This document shows positions 43,982 to 52,816 of a stretch of 64,000 nucleotides of DNA, in pieces; the stretch's first letter is position 1, and every line of letters begins with the position of its first letter. The notes under the pieces are model-generated. The model searched no databases. It saw only the letters and a program-made list of their open reading frames with translations, and had not been told where the DNA came from. Source of the DNA: Alphaproteobacteria bacterium (lineage in GTDB: Bacteria > Pseudomonadota > Alphaproteobacteria > Sphingomonadales > Sphingomonadaceae); NCBI GenBank assembly GCA_018823325.1, contig JAHJIJ010000027.1:62001-126000 (forward strand), written 5' to 3'. The position numbers and the translations under genes are program-made.

Positions 43982-44500
43982 ATGTCGAAGGAAATGGTCG
44001 AGCCACAAGCGGAACAGCATGGCTATGCCGAGGATCGTGCCGCGATCATGCAGCTGGAAGCCGAATATCTCATGGCGCTCGATTGGGGCGATGCCGAGAC
44101 CTACGCCTCCCTCTTCGCGCCGGAAGGCGTCCTTGAATGGGCGGGCGGCACCGCCGTCGGTCCGCAAGAGATTTACAAGGAAATCGGCATCTACAAGGAA
44201 GCGATCAAGCAATATTATGGCGACGATGGCTCAGGTCAGCCGGTCACCCTGCGCCACTTCATCACCAATCAGGCGATCTATGTGCATGGTGATACGGCCA
44301 AGGGTGTGATCTACTGGTTTGAGGTTGCCAATAACGGCCCCGGCCACACGCCGCATATTGGCAGCTACGGCCATTATGAGGACCGGATGCGCAAAGTGGA
44401 TGGCATCTGGAAATTCGTCAGCCGCAAGATCTTCAACGAGCAGCTTCCCGATCGCCGCGCCAGCGCGGAAAATCCGGGCCGCGCCGCGCGCATCGCCTGA
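43982..44500 (+). CDS. NTF2-like (SnoaL-type) protein, candidate diarylpropane lyase
   Basis: The 172-residue product has an NTF2/SnoaL cone fold by pattern: an N-terminal helix with IMQLEAEYLMALDWGDAETYASLFAPEG, then VTLRHFITNQAIYVHGDTAKGVIYWFEV strands in pieces, and a C-terminal GIWKFVSRKIFNEQL. This fold includes LdpA, which converts the lignin beta-1 compound erythro-DGPD to lignostilbene without a cofactor in N. aromaticivorans; lignostilbene is the substrate of the dioxygenase class found 9 kb away. Direct identity with LdpA cannot be tested here, and a dehydratase or isomerase is the alternative. ATG 43982 follows GGGAGAGG; GTG 43973 is an alternative. A strong terminator follows. Confidence 0.7.
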   Translation: MSKEMVEPQAEQHGYAEDRAAIMQLEAEYLMALDWGDAETYASLFAPEGVLEWAGGTAVGPQEIYKEIGIYKEAIKQYYGDDGSGQPVTLRHFITNQAIYVHGDTAKGVIYWFEVANNGPGHTPHIGSYGHYEDRMRKVDGIWKFVSRKIFNEQLPDRRASAENPGRAARIA

Positions 44501-44517
44501 TCGGAAGCACCTGACAG

Positions 44518-44558
44518 CAAGAAGGGCAGCACAGGTTCATCCCGTGCTGCCCTTCTTG
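44518..44558. terminator. Bidirectional terminator between the NTF2-like gene and pdhB
   Basis: Perfect 15-bp stem (44518-44532 with 44544-44558), 11-nt loop, arms ending in AAGAAG/CTTCTT. It lies between convergent genes and marks the edge between the catabolic region and the housekeeping block. Confidence 0.75.
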
Positions 44559-44598
44559 ACTTGAGACGATCAGGAGAGGGTGTCCCCCTCCCCGCGCC

Positions 44599-45996
44599 TT
44601 AATCGCGATAGCAGACCTTGCGCGCGGCCTTCACCACCCGCGCCGCATCGATCAGCGCAGCCTTTTCCAGATTGGCCGCGTAAGGCAGCGGCACATCCTC
44701 GTTGGTCACGCGCAGCACCGGCGCATCGAGGTCGTCGAAGCCCTGCTCCATGCAGACCGCTGCAATCTCGCTCGCAATCGAGCAGACCGGCCAGCCTTCC
44801 TCGACAACAACGATACGGTTGGTCTTCTTGAGGCTCTCCAGAACCGTCGCCGTGTCGAGCGGACGCAGCGTGCGCAGATCGATCACTTCGGCATCGATGC
44901 CATCCGCCGCCAGCGTCTCGGCCGCTTCCAGCGCAACGCCGACGCCGATGGAATAGCTCACCAGCGTCACATCCTTGCCCGGACGCACGATGCGGGCCTT
45001 GCCGATCGGCAGGACATGGTCCTCGACCTGCGGCACCTCGAAGCTGCGGCCATAGACCAGCTCGTTCTCGAGGAAGACCACGGGATCCTCGCTGCGGATC
45101 GCAGCCTTGAGCAGCCCCTTGGCATCCGAGCTGTCATAAGGCGCAATGACGATCAGGCCAGGCACCGCGGCATACCAGGGTGCATAATTCTGGCTGTGCT
45201 GGGCGCCCACGCGGCTCGCCGCGCCATTCGGGCCACGGAACACGATCGGGCAACGCATCTGGCCGCCGGACATGTAATTGGTCTTGGCTGCCGAGTTGAT
45301 GATCTGGTCCATCGCCTGCATGGCGAAGTTGAAGGTCATGAACTCGACAATCGGCTTGAGCCCGCCCATGGCGGCGCCCGCGCCGATGCCGGCAAAGCCA
45401 TGCTCGGTGATCGGTGTATCGATCACCCGCTTGGCGCCGAATTCGTCCAGCAGGCCCTGCGTCACCTTGTAGGCACCCTGATACTCGGCGACTTCCTCGC
45501 CCATCAGGAACACGCGCGGATCGCGCCGCATTTCCTCGGCCATCGCATCGCGCAGCGCCTCGCGGACGGTCTGCTTGACCATCTCCGTCCCTTCGGGGAT
45601 CGCCGGGTCGGTGACAGCGGTCGCCTTGCTGCCGGAGAGATTGGCCGTGCCGCTCTCTGCCTTCTTCGGCGCGCTGTCCTCGGATTGGGCGGCCTTCTGC
45701 GGCGTAGCCGGCGCTTCAGCCTTGGGCGCCTCGTCAGCAGGCGCCGCGGCTTCACCTTCACCGGAGAGCATCGCGATGACCGTACCGACCTTCACATTGT
45801 CGGTGCCCTCGGCGATCAGGATCTTCTCGATGGTGCCCTCGTCGACAGCCTCGAATTCCATCGTCGCCTTGTCGGTCTCGATCTCGGCCATGATGTCGCC
45901 GGCCTTGACCTCATCGCCTTCCTTGACGAGCCACTTGGCCAGCGTCCCCTCTTCCATTGTCGGCGAGAGGGCCGGCATCTTGATCTCGAGACCCAT
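44599..45996 (-). CDS. pdhB: Pyruvate dehydrogenase E1 component, beta subunit with lipoyl domain
   Basis: Half of the thiamine-diphosphate E1 heterotetramer. The 465-residue product carries an N-terminal lipoyl domain (about 1-80, lipoyl lysine in [11 protein letters not shown]), an Ala/Pro/Glu linker (80-130), then the beta-subunit body with [23 protein letters not shown] and the C-terminal [13 protein letters not shown]. The lipoyl fusion on E1 beta is typical of alphaproteobacteria. ATG 45996 shares bases with the pdhA stop (TGATG), so the two are translationally coupled; an in-frame TTG one codon earlier is less likely. E2 and E3 genes are not in the window. Confidence 0.96.
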   Translation of the reverse strand: MGLEIKMPALSPTMEEGTLAKWLVKEGDEVKAGDIMAEIETDKATMEFEAVDEGTIEKILIAEGTDNVKVGTVIAMLSGEGEAAAPADEAPKAEAPATPQKAAQSEDSAPKKAESGTANLSGSKATAVTDPAIPEGTEMVKQTVREALRDAMAEEMRRDPRVFLMGEEVAEYQGAYKVTQGLLDEFGAKRVIDTPITEHGFAGIGAGAAMGGLKPIVEFMTFNFAMQAMDQIINSAAKTNYMSGGQMRCPIVFRGPNGAASRVGAQHSQNYAPWYAAVPGLIVIAPYDSSDAKGLLKAAIRSEDPVVFLENELVYGRSFEVPQVEDHVLPIGKARIVRPGKDVTLVSYSIGVGVALEAAETLAADGIDAEVIDLRTLRPLDTATVLESLKKTNRIVVVEEGWPVCSIASEIAAVCMEQGFDDLDAPVLRVTNEDVPLPYAANLEKAALIDAARVVKAARKVCYRD

Positions 45997-47069
45997 CAAT
46001 ACTGCTCCACCAGCACGTCTGTATAAAGTTCGGCCATGTCCGGCTCAGGCGAGCTTTCGGCAAAGTCTGCCGCTTCGCTCACGTCCTTGCGGATCTTCGT
46101 GTCGATGGCCTTCATGTCCTCTTCCTTGACGCCAGCCTCGGCGAGGATCTTCTTGATGCCCTCGATCGGATCGGACGTGTCGCGCATCTGCTGCACTTCA
46201 TCACGCGAGCGATATTTCGCCGGGTCGGACATGGAATGGCCGCGATAGCGATAGGTCTTCATCTCCAGCAGGATCGGACCCTTGCCGGAGCGCACATACT
46301 CAAGCGCTGCCTCGGTCGCGCCGCGCACGGCCAGCACGTCCATGCCGTCGACCTGCATGCCGGGGATGCGGAAGCTTTCGCCACGGCGATACAGCTGATC
46401 CTCGGCGGATGAGCGCGCCACGGAAGTGCCCATGGCGTACTGGTTGTTCTCGATTACGAAGATGATCGGCAACTTCCAAAGCTCCGCCATGTTGAAGCTC
46501 TCATAGACCTGGCCCTGATTGGCCGCGCCATCGCCGAAATAAGCGACGCACACGCCGCCATCTTCATTATATTTGTGGCTGAACGCGAGGCCGGTGCCGA
46601 GGCTGACCTGCGCGCCGACAATACCATGCCCGCCGAAGAATTTGTGCTCCACGCTGAACATGTGCATCGAGCCGCCCTTGCCGCGCGAAATGCCGGCCTC
46701 GCGGCCTGTCAGCTCTGCCATGATAATCTTGGGATCGATGCCATAGGCCAGCATGTGGCCATGGTCGCGATAGCCGGTGATCACGCTGTCCTTGCCGGGC
46801 GTCAGCGCCGACTGGATGCCAACGGCAACCGCTTCCTGACCGATATAGAGGTGGCAGAAGCCGCCAATCAGGCCGAGACCATAAAGCTGGCCAGCACGCT
46901 CCTCGAAGCGCCGGATGAGGAGCATCTGACGGTAGAATTCGAGCAGCTCCTCCTGACTTGCGTCATAGCGCTCGGGTTCACCGGGGCGTTCCCGGTTATG
47001 ATCCGCAGACGGCGCAGTCGAAGTGGTAGCGGGGGCGTTTCGCGCGCGTCTGGAAGCTGGCTTCGCCAA
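45996..47069 (-). CDS. pdhA: Pyruvate dehydrogenase E1 component, alpha subunit
   Basis: Thiamine-diphosphate-binding half of E1, making acetyl groups from pyruvate. The 357-residue product has a proline/alanine-rich N-terminus, [12 protein letters not shown], the ThDP motif [12 protein letters not shown]...[12 protein letters not shown], and phosphorylation-loop-like [16 protein letters not shown]. The start is TTG 47069 with AAGGA 9 nt upstream; no ATG lies in frame before the conserved part. It precedes pdhB in an overlapping pair, downstream of ftsB. Confidence 0.96.
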   Translation of the reverse strand: MAKPASRRARNAPATTSTAPSADHNRERPGEPERYDASQEELLEFYRQMLLIRRFEERAGQLYGLGLIGGFCHLYIGQEAVAVGIQSALTPGKDSVITGYRDHGHMLAYGIDPKIIMAELTGREAGISRGKGGSMHMFSVEHKFFGGHGIVGAQVSLGTGLAFSHKYNEDGGVCVAYFGDGAANQGQVYESFNMAELWKLPIIFVIENNQYAMGTSVARSSAEDQLYRRGESFRIPGMQVDGMDVLAVRGATEAALEYVRSGKGPILLEMKTYRYRGHSMSDPAKYRSRDEVQQMRDTSDPIEGIKKILAEAGVKEEDMKAIDTKIRKDVSEAADFAESSPEPDMAELYTDVLVEQY

Positions 47070-47190
47070 TGTTTCAGGTCCTTCTCGCGTGGCTGTTGCA
47101 GCCAGCTATAGGCACGGCACCGGCATGAGCGCAATGTCCAGATAGGTTAAATGGCTGGCGATTTCTGGTTAGTCAGCGCGACCGGAAGGC

Positions 47191-47502
47191 TTATTTCAGC
47201 GGAACGACAACTTCGTCCGGATGCGTGACGCCCAGTTGCTTGCGAACCAGCTCGTCCACCATGTCAGGATCGGCATGGCGCGGATCAAGCAGCTTCACCC
47301 GATTCTCCAGCTGCGCCTTCTGCTTTTGCAGGGCGGCAAGCTCCGTCTGCCGCTGCTTGAGCTGCCGACTGTAATCGGACCATGCGAGAATGCCGTTCGG
47401 ACCGATGATGGCATAGCCAATGAACAGCAAAAGCAGAAAAATGGCGATAGCCGGCGTGAAGGCCGAGCCAAGTAGAAATCTCAATTTTGCGAGATGCGCC
47501 AT
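47191..47502 (-). CDS. ftsB: FtsB/DivIC-type septum formation initiator
   Basis: Small bitopic division protein that forms the FtsQLB complex. The 103-residue product from ATG 47502 has one membrane segment at about 15-34 (AIAIFLLLLFIGYAIIG), then a coiled coil (YSRQLKQRQTELAALQKQKAQLENRV in pieces) and a DPRHADPDMVDELVRKQLGV tail, which is characteristic. AGAGGG lies before this ATG; an in-frame upstream start at 47544 adds only a basic stretch. The eno-ftsB-pdhA order is common in alphaproteobacteria. The C-terminal LGVTHPDEVVVPL is typical. Confidence 0.92.
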   Translation of the reverse strand: MAHLAKLRFLLGSAFTPAIAIFLLLLFIGYAIIGPNGILAWSDYSRQLKQRQTELAALQKQKAQLENRVKLLDPRHADPDMVDELVRKQLGVTHPDEVVVPLK

Positions 47503-47842
47503 AGCCCTCTTGGAATCACGCCGGCCCGCTGAATGCAAGTCCAAAATATCATGATGCGGCGAACGGCCTGAACTTTCCCGTCAGCTGCCACGCCAGCCAC
47601 ATTTCGGGGCGCTGTGGAACCGACTTTCGTTCGCCCGATGCGGCGCCTTATTGGCTCTGTCCTACAACCCGCCGAATGTGCCAGAACCACATTCTATGAT
47701 CTCTCGCGAGCGCCTTCCCGGATCAGCAAATGTTGCGGATAAAGGCACCCTCAATAAATTTAATTACCCCGTAACCTTCGTAACCTTCCGCCGCGATCCG
47801 GAGGCGCGGCAAAGCCGCCGGCCTCCGGTCGAATGCGGCATA
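47503..47842. other. Non-coding gap between eno and ftsB
   Basis: 340 bp without a convincing gene on either strand. It contains the hairpin listed at 47800-47826 just past eno, a short AT-rich stretch at about 47735-47785, and the presumed promoter of the ftsB-pdhA-pdhB transcript. I recognise no RNA gene. Confidence 0.5.
47800..47826. terminator. Hairpin downstream of eno
   Basis: Stem of 11 bp in two parts (47800-47805 with 47821-47826, and 47806-47810 with 47814-47818), a 2-nt bulge and an AAA loop, 17 bp after the enolase stop. No T-run follows on the minus strand. Confidence 0.55.
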
Positions 47843-49159
<1,317 letters not shown>

Positions 49160-49228
49160 TTAGCGGGCGCACTCCCTCATGGCAATGGCGCGAGGATGGG
49201 ACAATCCAGTCTCATGTGTCGAAACGCG

Positions 49229-49254
49229 GGAACATTTGGAGCCGCAGGTCTGTT
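49229..49254 (+). promoter_or_regulatory. Candidate EcfG (general stress) promoter
   Basis: GGAAC at 49229-49233 and TGTT at 49251-49254, with a 17-nt spacer, match the alphaproteobacterial EcfG pattern (GGAAC, 16-17 nt, cGTT). It lies 60 bp before the YqjD-like gene and points at it. Confidence 0.55.
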
Positions 49255-49313
49255 AAAGAGAGCGAGGCCTGCTATAACTGGCGGGCTTATTCTGTGGGAA
49301 AAAGGAACCAGCC

Positions 49314-49832
49314 ATGGCCGAGACAAGCAGCACAGGAACAACCCGCCGCAAGAGCCCATCCAAGGCAGCATCGACGCGCAAGGCCGCATCGGCGGCCACC
49401 TCCGCGAAGTCTGCTGCACTGGCCACGGCTGCTGAAGCACGGGGAACGGAAGACGCCGGCGGAACCGACTGGCGTGAACAGGCCGGGGAGTTCGCCGAAC
49501 AAGCGAAGGCGACGGCGCGTGACGCTGCGACGACGGCCAAGAACACCACTGGCGACGCGTTGCACGGTCTCTCGAAGCTGATCGCTGAAACGGCCGAAAC
49601 CGTGGATTCCAAGCTTGGCCCGCAATATGGCGATTATGCCCGCAAGGCTGCCCAGACCGTGGCAGGCGCGGCAGACTCGCTGGATGCCAAGGATATCGAT
49701 CAGCTCACCGAGGAAGCCCGCAATTTCGTCCGCAAGAGCCCGGCTGTCGCGATCGGCGCCGCCGCCGTGGTCGGCTTCGTGCTGATGCGGATGATGCGTG
49801 GGTCGTCCAGTGACAGCTCCAATGACAGCTAA
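49314..49832 (+). CDS. ElaB/YqjD-like membrane-anchored protein
   Basis: Probable inner-membrane C-tail-anchored stress protein. The 172-residue product has an Ala/Ser/Thr/Lys-rich N-terminus (1-45), an amphipathic helical middle (EQAGEFAEQAKATARDAATTAKN in pieces) and a C-terminal segment RKSPAVAIGAAAVVGFVLMRMMRG. That ending follows the ElaB/YqjD pattern of a short hydrophobic tail after a Pro. In E. coli those proteins bind ribosomes at the membrane in stationary phase under RpoS. A candidate EcfG promoter stands upstream. It is the first of four genes in the same direction. Confidence 0.72.
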   Translation: MAETSSTGTTRRKSPSKAASTRKAASAATSAKSAALATAAEARGTEDAGGTDWREQAGEFAEQAKATARDAATTAKNTTGDALHGLSKLIAETAETVDSKLGPQYGDYARKAAQTVAGAADSLDAKDIDQLTEEARNFVRKSPAVAIGAAAVVGFVLMRMMRGSSSDSSNDS

Positions 49833-49860
49833 GTCAGGAGAGAGTGGCCGGCGCTGATCG

Positions 49861-50256
49861 ATGAGTGATATCCCTCCCAATAATGCCGACAGCGCGGCAA
49901 CGCCACCGCCGGAAGCCGATCCGGATGCCGACAAGGAATCGATACGCGAGAGTCTTGCGCGGCTGGTGTCATCAGGTCGCGAGCTTGCCGAAGCGGAATT
50001 ATCCTGGGCCAAGCTGAAAGCTGCTTTGATTGCAGCGGCGGTTCAGCGCGCCGCCATCTTCGGGTCGCTTGCCCTGATCCTGTTGCTGCTGGCTCTCGTC
50101 GCGCTGGTGGCGGCAGCCATCATCGCGCTCGCCCCGGCAGTCGGGTGGCTGGGCGCCGCGCTCATCGTCGCCGGCGCGCTCGTGCTTCTGGCAGTCGTGT
50201 CAGGACTGATGGCAAAGCGCGCCATTTCCTCCCTCAGCAAGGCGGACAGTCCATGA
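49861..50256 (+). CDS. YqjE-like 'phage holin family' membrane protein
   Basis: Two-helix membrane protein of the Phage_holin_3_6/YqjE family. The 131-residue product has an acidic N-terminus, an amphipathic helix (SLARLVSSGRELAEAELSWAK), and two long hydrophobic segments (about 60-85 and 90-112). The holin name is by family only; nothing phage-derived is nearby. It starts 28 bp after the YqjD-like gene and overlaps the next start by 4 bp (ATGA), so it belongs to a stress-type operon like E. coli yqjD-yqjE-yqjK. Confidence 0.8.
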   Translation: MSDIPPNNADSAATPPPEADPDADKESIRESLARLVSSGRELAEAELSWAKLKAALIAAAVQRAAIFGSLALILLLLALVALVAAAIIALAPAVGWLGAALIVAGALVLLAVVSGLMAKRAISSLSKADSP

Positions 50257-50594
50257 GCAACAGCCAGACGCGGATGGAGCTGATTGCAGCGCGTCAGCGT
50301 GCCGATGGCGCGCGGCAGCGCTTCACCGCGGCGCTACAAATCGCGCGCCAGCGGATCAGCCCGGCAAGTCTCAAGGAAGACGCCGTCGAGATGATCCATC
50401 AGAAGACGAACCAGGCGAAGCGGAGCACGCGGAGCATCTTGCGACGCCACCCTGTGCTCGCCACCGTCGCAGCAACCGGGACCGTTGCCCTGCTGTTCTG
50501 GAAACCGGTGCGATTCATGTTGCTCTATGGCATGCGCGGTGCTTGGCTCATCTGGTTGAATCGAGCCCTCTGGAGCCTGCGTGATGACAAATAA
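50253..50594 (+). CDS. Small membrane protein of the yqjDE-like operon
   Basis: A 113-residue protein I cannot place in a named family. It has a basic, helical N-terminal half (RMELIAARQRADGARQRFTAAL) and a hydrophobic stretch (about 68-100: HPVLATVAATGTVALLFW, then FMLLYGMRGAWLIWL). By position it corresponds to yqjK of the E. coli yqjDEK group. ATG 50253 overlaps the holin-family stop (ATGA), and its own end overlaps the next gene by 11 bp, so all are translationally linked. Confidence 0.65.
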   Translation: MSNSQTRMELIAARQRADGARQRFTAALQIARQRISPASLKEDAVEMIHQKTNQAKRSTRSILRRHPVLATVAATGTVALLFWKPVRFMLLYGMRGAWLIWLNRALWSLRDDK

Positions 50595-51069
50595 CCCGAC
50601 GGTGAAGGCAGCAAAAACAGGTCCCCAAAGCCCCTCCCCCAATTCCGGTACGCTTGACCAGATGAAGAAGAAGATGGGCGGCGCGCTCGCCACCGTGCGG
50701 GAGCACGGTGAGGACGTGATCTGGGACACACGCGAGAAAGCCTATCGCGCAGCCAATGAGACGAACCGGGTTTTTCAGGAGCATCCGATCGCCGCTGTCG
50801 CTGCAGCGGTAGCCGCTGGCGCCGTCGTCGCCATCTTCCTTCCCAAGCTGGCGATCGCAAGCAAGGCAGGTACCGCGGCAGGCAAGGCCGGTCAGATGGC
50901 GCAACGCGCCGTGCGCAGTTCCGGCGCCCGGCAAGCTGCGCAGGTCATGTTCGCGGGTCTGGCCAAGGCCGAGAAAACCGCCCTTCAGAATGCCGCGGTT
51001 GAAGCAGCAAGGATGCTGGGCGCACGCGTGAAAAGTCGCAAACAGCGCAAGACCGAGCGCGAGAAATAG
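50584..51069 (+). CDS. Second YqjD-like membrane protein
   Basis: The 161-residue product has a charged N-terminal half (DQMKKKMGGALATVREHGEDV, REKAYRAANETNRVFQEHP), one hydrophobic alanine-rich segment (about 60-85: PIAAVAAAVAAGAVVAIFLP) and a basic helical C-terminus ending KSRKQRKTEREK. The EHPIAAVAAAVAAG pattern again resembles ElaB/YqjD tails, but here the segment is internal. ATG 50584 is preferred to GTG 50581. It ends the four-gene operon. Function unknown. Confidence 0.65.
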   Translation: MTNNPTVKAAKTGPQSPSPNSGTLDQMKKKMGGALATVREHGEDVIWDTREKAYRAANETNRVFQEHPIAAVAAAVAAGAVVAIFLPKLAIASKAGTAAGKAGQMAQRAVRSSGARQAAQVMFAGLAKAEKTALQNAAVEAARMLGARVKSRKQRKTEREK

Positions 51070-51179
51070 GGTCACGTACTCCGCAAACAATGCTGCAATT
51101 CTTGGCATCGGGCCGCGACGCTGCTAGCAGTCGCAACATGGCAAGGCCCTCTTGCTGATACCGGAACTGGAGCACTTCC

Positions 51180-51416
51180 TTGAGCCTCATGCACCTTGTG
51201 ATGGGCGGGCGCGTCAAAGACCCGCGGAAGCTGGAATTTGAAGATCTTGCCTCCATCGACATCGTCGGCGTTTTCCCCAATTACGCCAGTGCGGAAGCGG
51301 CTTGGCGCGGTGCAGCGCAGCGGACCGTTGATGATGCAGAAATGCGTTATGTGATTGTTCACTTGCATCGCCTGCTCGATCCGAGCGGAGAGGCTACCGA
51401 CCCCCACGACCACTGA
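51180..51416 (+). CDS. DUF4170-like small protein
   Basis: A 78-residue soluble protein. The sequence (LVMGGRVKDPRKLEFEDLASIDIVGVF in pieces, YASAEAAWRGAAQRTVDDAEMRYVIVHL) fits the DUF4170 pattern, with a conserved-looking aromatic/acidic core and a C-terminal RYVIVHLHRLL strand. Function unknown. TTG 51180 is favoured because GGAG lies 7 nt before it; ATG 51189 is the alternative and would give 75 residues. It converges on the rhomboid gene with a 37-bp gap. Confidence 0.7.
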   Translation: MSLMHLVMGGRVKDPRKLEFEDLASIDIVGVFPNYASAEAAWRGAAQRTVDDAEMRYVIVHLHRLLDPSGEATDPHDH

Positions 51417-51453
51417 ACCGGTCGCGCTAGCGCACCGGCTCACGTCGCGCAGT

Positions 51454-52122
51454 TCAGGACGCCTTGAAGCGCCGGGCCAACAGGGGCCGCGCAAGCAGCA
51501 GGCCCGCGATGAACCCGCCGATATGGGCACCGATTGCGATGCCGCCGAAGAAGCTGTCGAACCCGCCGGCCAGGCCGATCAGCAATTGCAGGATCGTCCA
51601 GGCCGCTCCCAGCCAGAGGATTCGCACGACATGGGCCGGGAAAGGTCCGATCGCCCTTACGCCTCGCTGACTGTAGATGAACGCATAGGTGCCCAGCACG
51701 GCAGATATCGCTCCACTCGCACCAATCATCGGCACCAGCCCTTCTCCTTGCGGATAGAAGAAGCTCGTGAGCCACTGCCCAAGCGCAGCGGCATAGGCAC
51801 CGACCAGAAAAATAATGACCAGACGCCCAGAGCCGAGCAGATGCTCGACGAAACGCCCGCAGAACATGAGCAGCAGGACGTTGAAACCAAGATGCATCCA
51901 ATTGGCATGGATGAGCGTGGCGCTGAGCGGCGTAATCCAGATAGGCAGCCAGGGAATATCGAACGTCATGCCCTGGGCGGACAGGCTGACCCGCTCGGCA
52001 ATGAACCCCGCCAGCAACGCCGCGTCACTCGTTTTCCCGAAAAGCTCTACCGGGAGAAACGCAATGACGATCAAGGCCGCGAGGATATTGGTCGCCGGGC
52101 CTCTTGGAATCTGAATCGCCAT
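51454..52122 (-). CDS. Rhomboid family intramembrane serine protease
   Basis: Membrane protease cutting transmembrane segments of other proteins. The 222-residue product has six predicted helices, the L1/helix-2 motif HANWMHLGFN (His72, His77, Asn81), catalytic Ser136 in GASGAIS, and catalytic His200 in AHIGGFIAG. All residues of an active rhomboid are present. ATG 52122 has GGGAG upstream; an in-frame start at 52191 would add a non-family tail. The substrate is unknown. The stop lies near the convergent DUF4170 gene. Confidence 0.92.
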   Translation of the reverse strand: MAIQIPRGPATNILAALIVIAFLPVELFGKTSDAALLAGFIAERVSLSAQGMTFDIPWLPIWITPLSATLIHANWMHLGFNVLLLMFCGRFVEHLLGSGRLVIIFLVGAYAAALGQWLTSFFYPQGEGLVPMIGASGAISAVLGTYAFIYSQRGVRAIGPFPAHVVRILWLGAAWTILQLLIGLAGGFDSFFGGIAIGAHIGGFIAGLLLARPLLARRFKAS

Positions 52123-52245
52123 ATCAGCAATGCTCCCACGCGAAGGCTGCGCCTGCGGGCTGGTCGTGCAATGACAGGGCAGCCGCCCCAAGCCCTGGCT
52201 CTGGGGAGCAAGCAGGGCTGACCCGCGTCAACATGCCGAATTCGA

Positions 52246-52722
52246 TCAGATGAATTCGATTTTCTCGATCTGGTAGAACTTGTCTCCGGAGGGAACCGTC
52301 ACTTCGACATCCTCGCCGACCTGGCGACCGATCAGCGCGCGGCCAAGGGGGCTGTTGTAGCTGATCATGCCCATCTTCGCGTCGGCTTCCGCCTGACCCA
52401 CGATCTGATAGCGCACTGGCTTGTCATCCTCGTCCAGCAAGGTGACTGTCGCCCCGAAAATAACCTTGTTGCCTGAGAGCGTCTTGGGATCGATGACCTG
52501 CGCGCGGGAGAGCTTGTCTTCCAGATCCGCAATCGTCGCCTCTACCTGGCCCTGACGTTCCTTGGCGGCATGATATTCGGCATTTTCCGAAAGATCGCCA
52601 TGCGCACGCGCCTCCTCGATCGCATCCACGATACGGGGACGCTCAGCCTTGAGGGCGCGCAGCTGATCAGTCAGCTTGTCATAGCCGACCTGAAGCATCG
52701 GCATCTTCTCAACGGTCGCCAT
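52246..52722 (-). CDS. greA: Transcription elongation factor GreA
   Basis: Rescues backtracked RNA polymerase by stimulating transcript cleavage. The 158-residue product has the N-terminal coiled coil with acidic tip ([19 protein letters not shown], Asp-Glu pair) and the C-terminal globular domain ([32 protein letters not shown]). GGGAG is 7 nt before ATG 52722. It follows carB on the same strand with a 94-bp gap, an order found in many alphaproteobacteria. Confidence 0.97.
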   Translation of the reverse strand: MATVEKMPMLQVGYDKLTDQLRALKAERPRIVDAIEEARAHGDLSENAEYHAAKERQGQVEATIADLEDKLSRAQVIDPKTLSGNKVIFGATVTLLDEDDKPVRYQIVGQAEADAKMGMISYNSPLGRALIGRQVGEDVEVTVPSGDKFYQIEKIEFI

Positions 52723-52816
52723 CTCGACTCCCTATTTGCAGCGCAACAATGCGCGAACTCCCTAGTCCGCCGGAGGCTCCGGTCGGCCCGCAACTGATTT
52801 CTTATGGTCTGGAAGA

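Noticed and set aside
49861-50256. Holin-family gene as sign of a prophage
   Set aside because: No other phage gene is near; the protein fits the chromosomal YqjE type and sits in a yqjDE-like operon.
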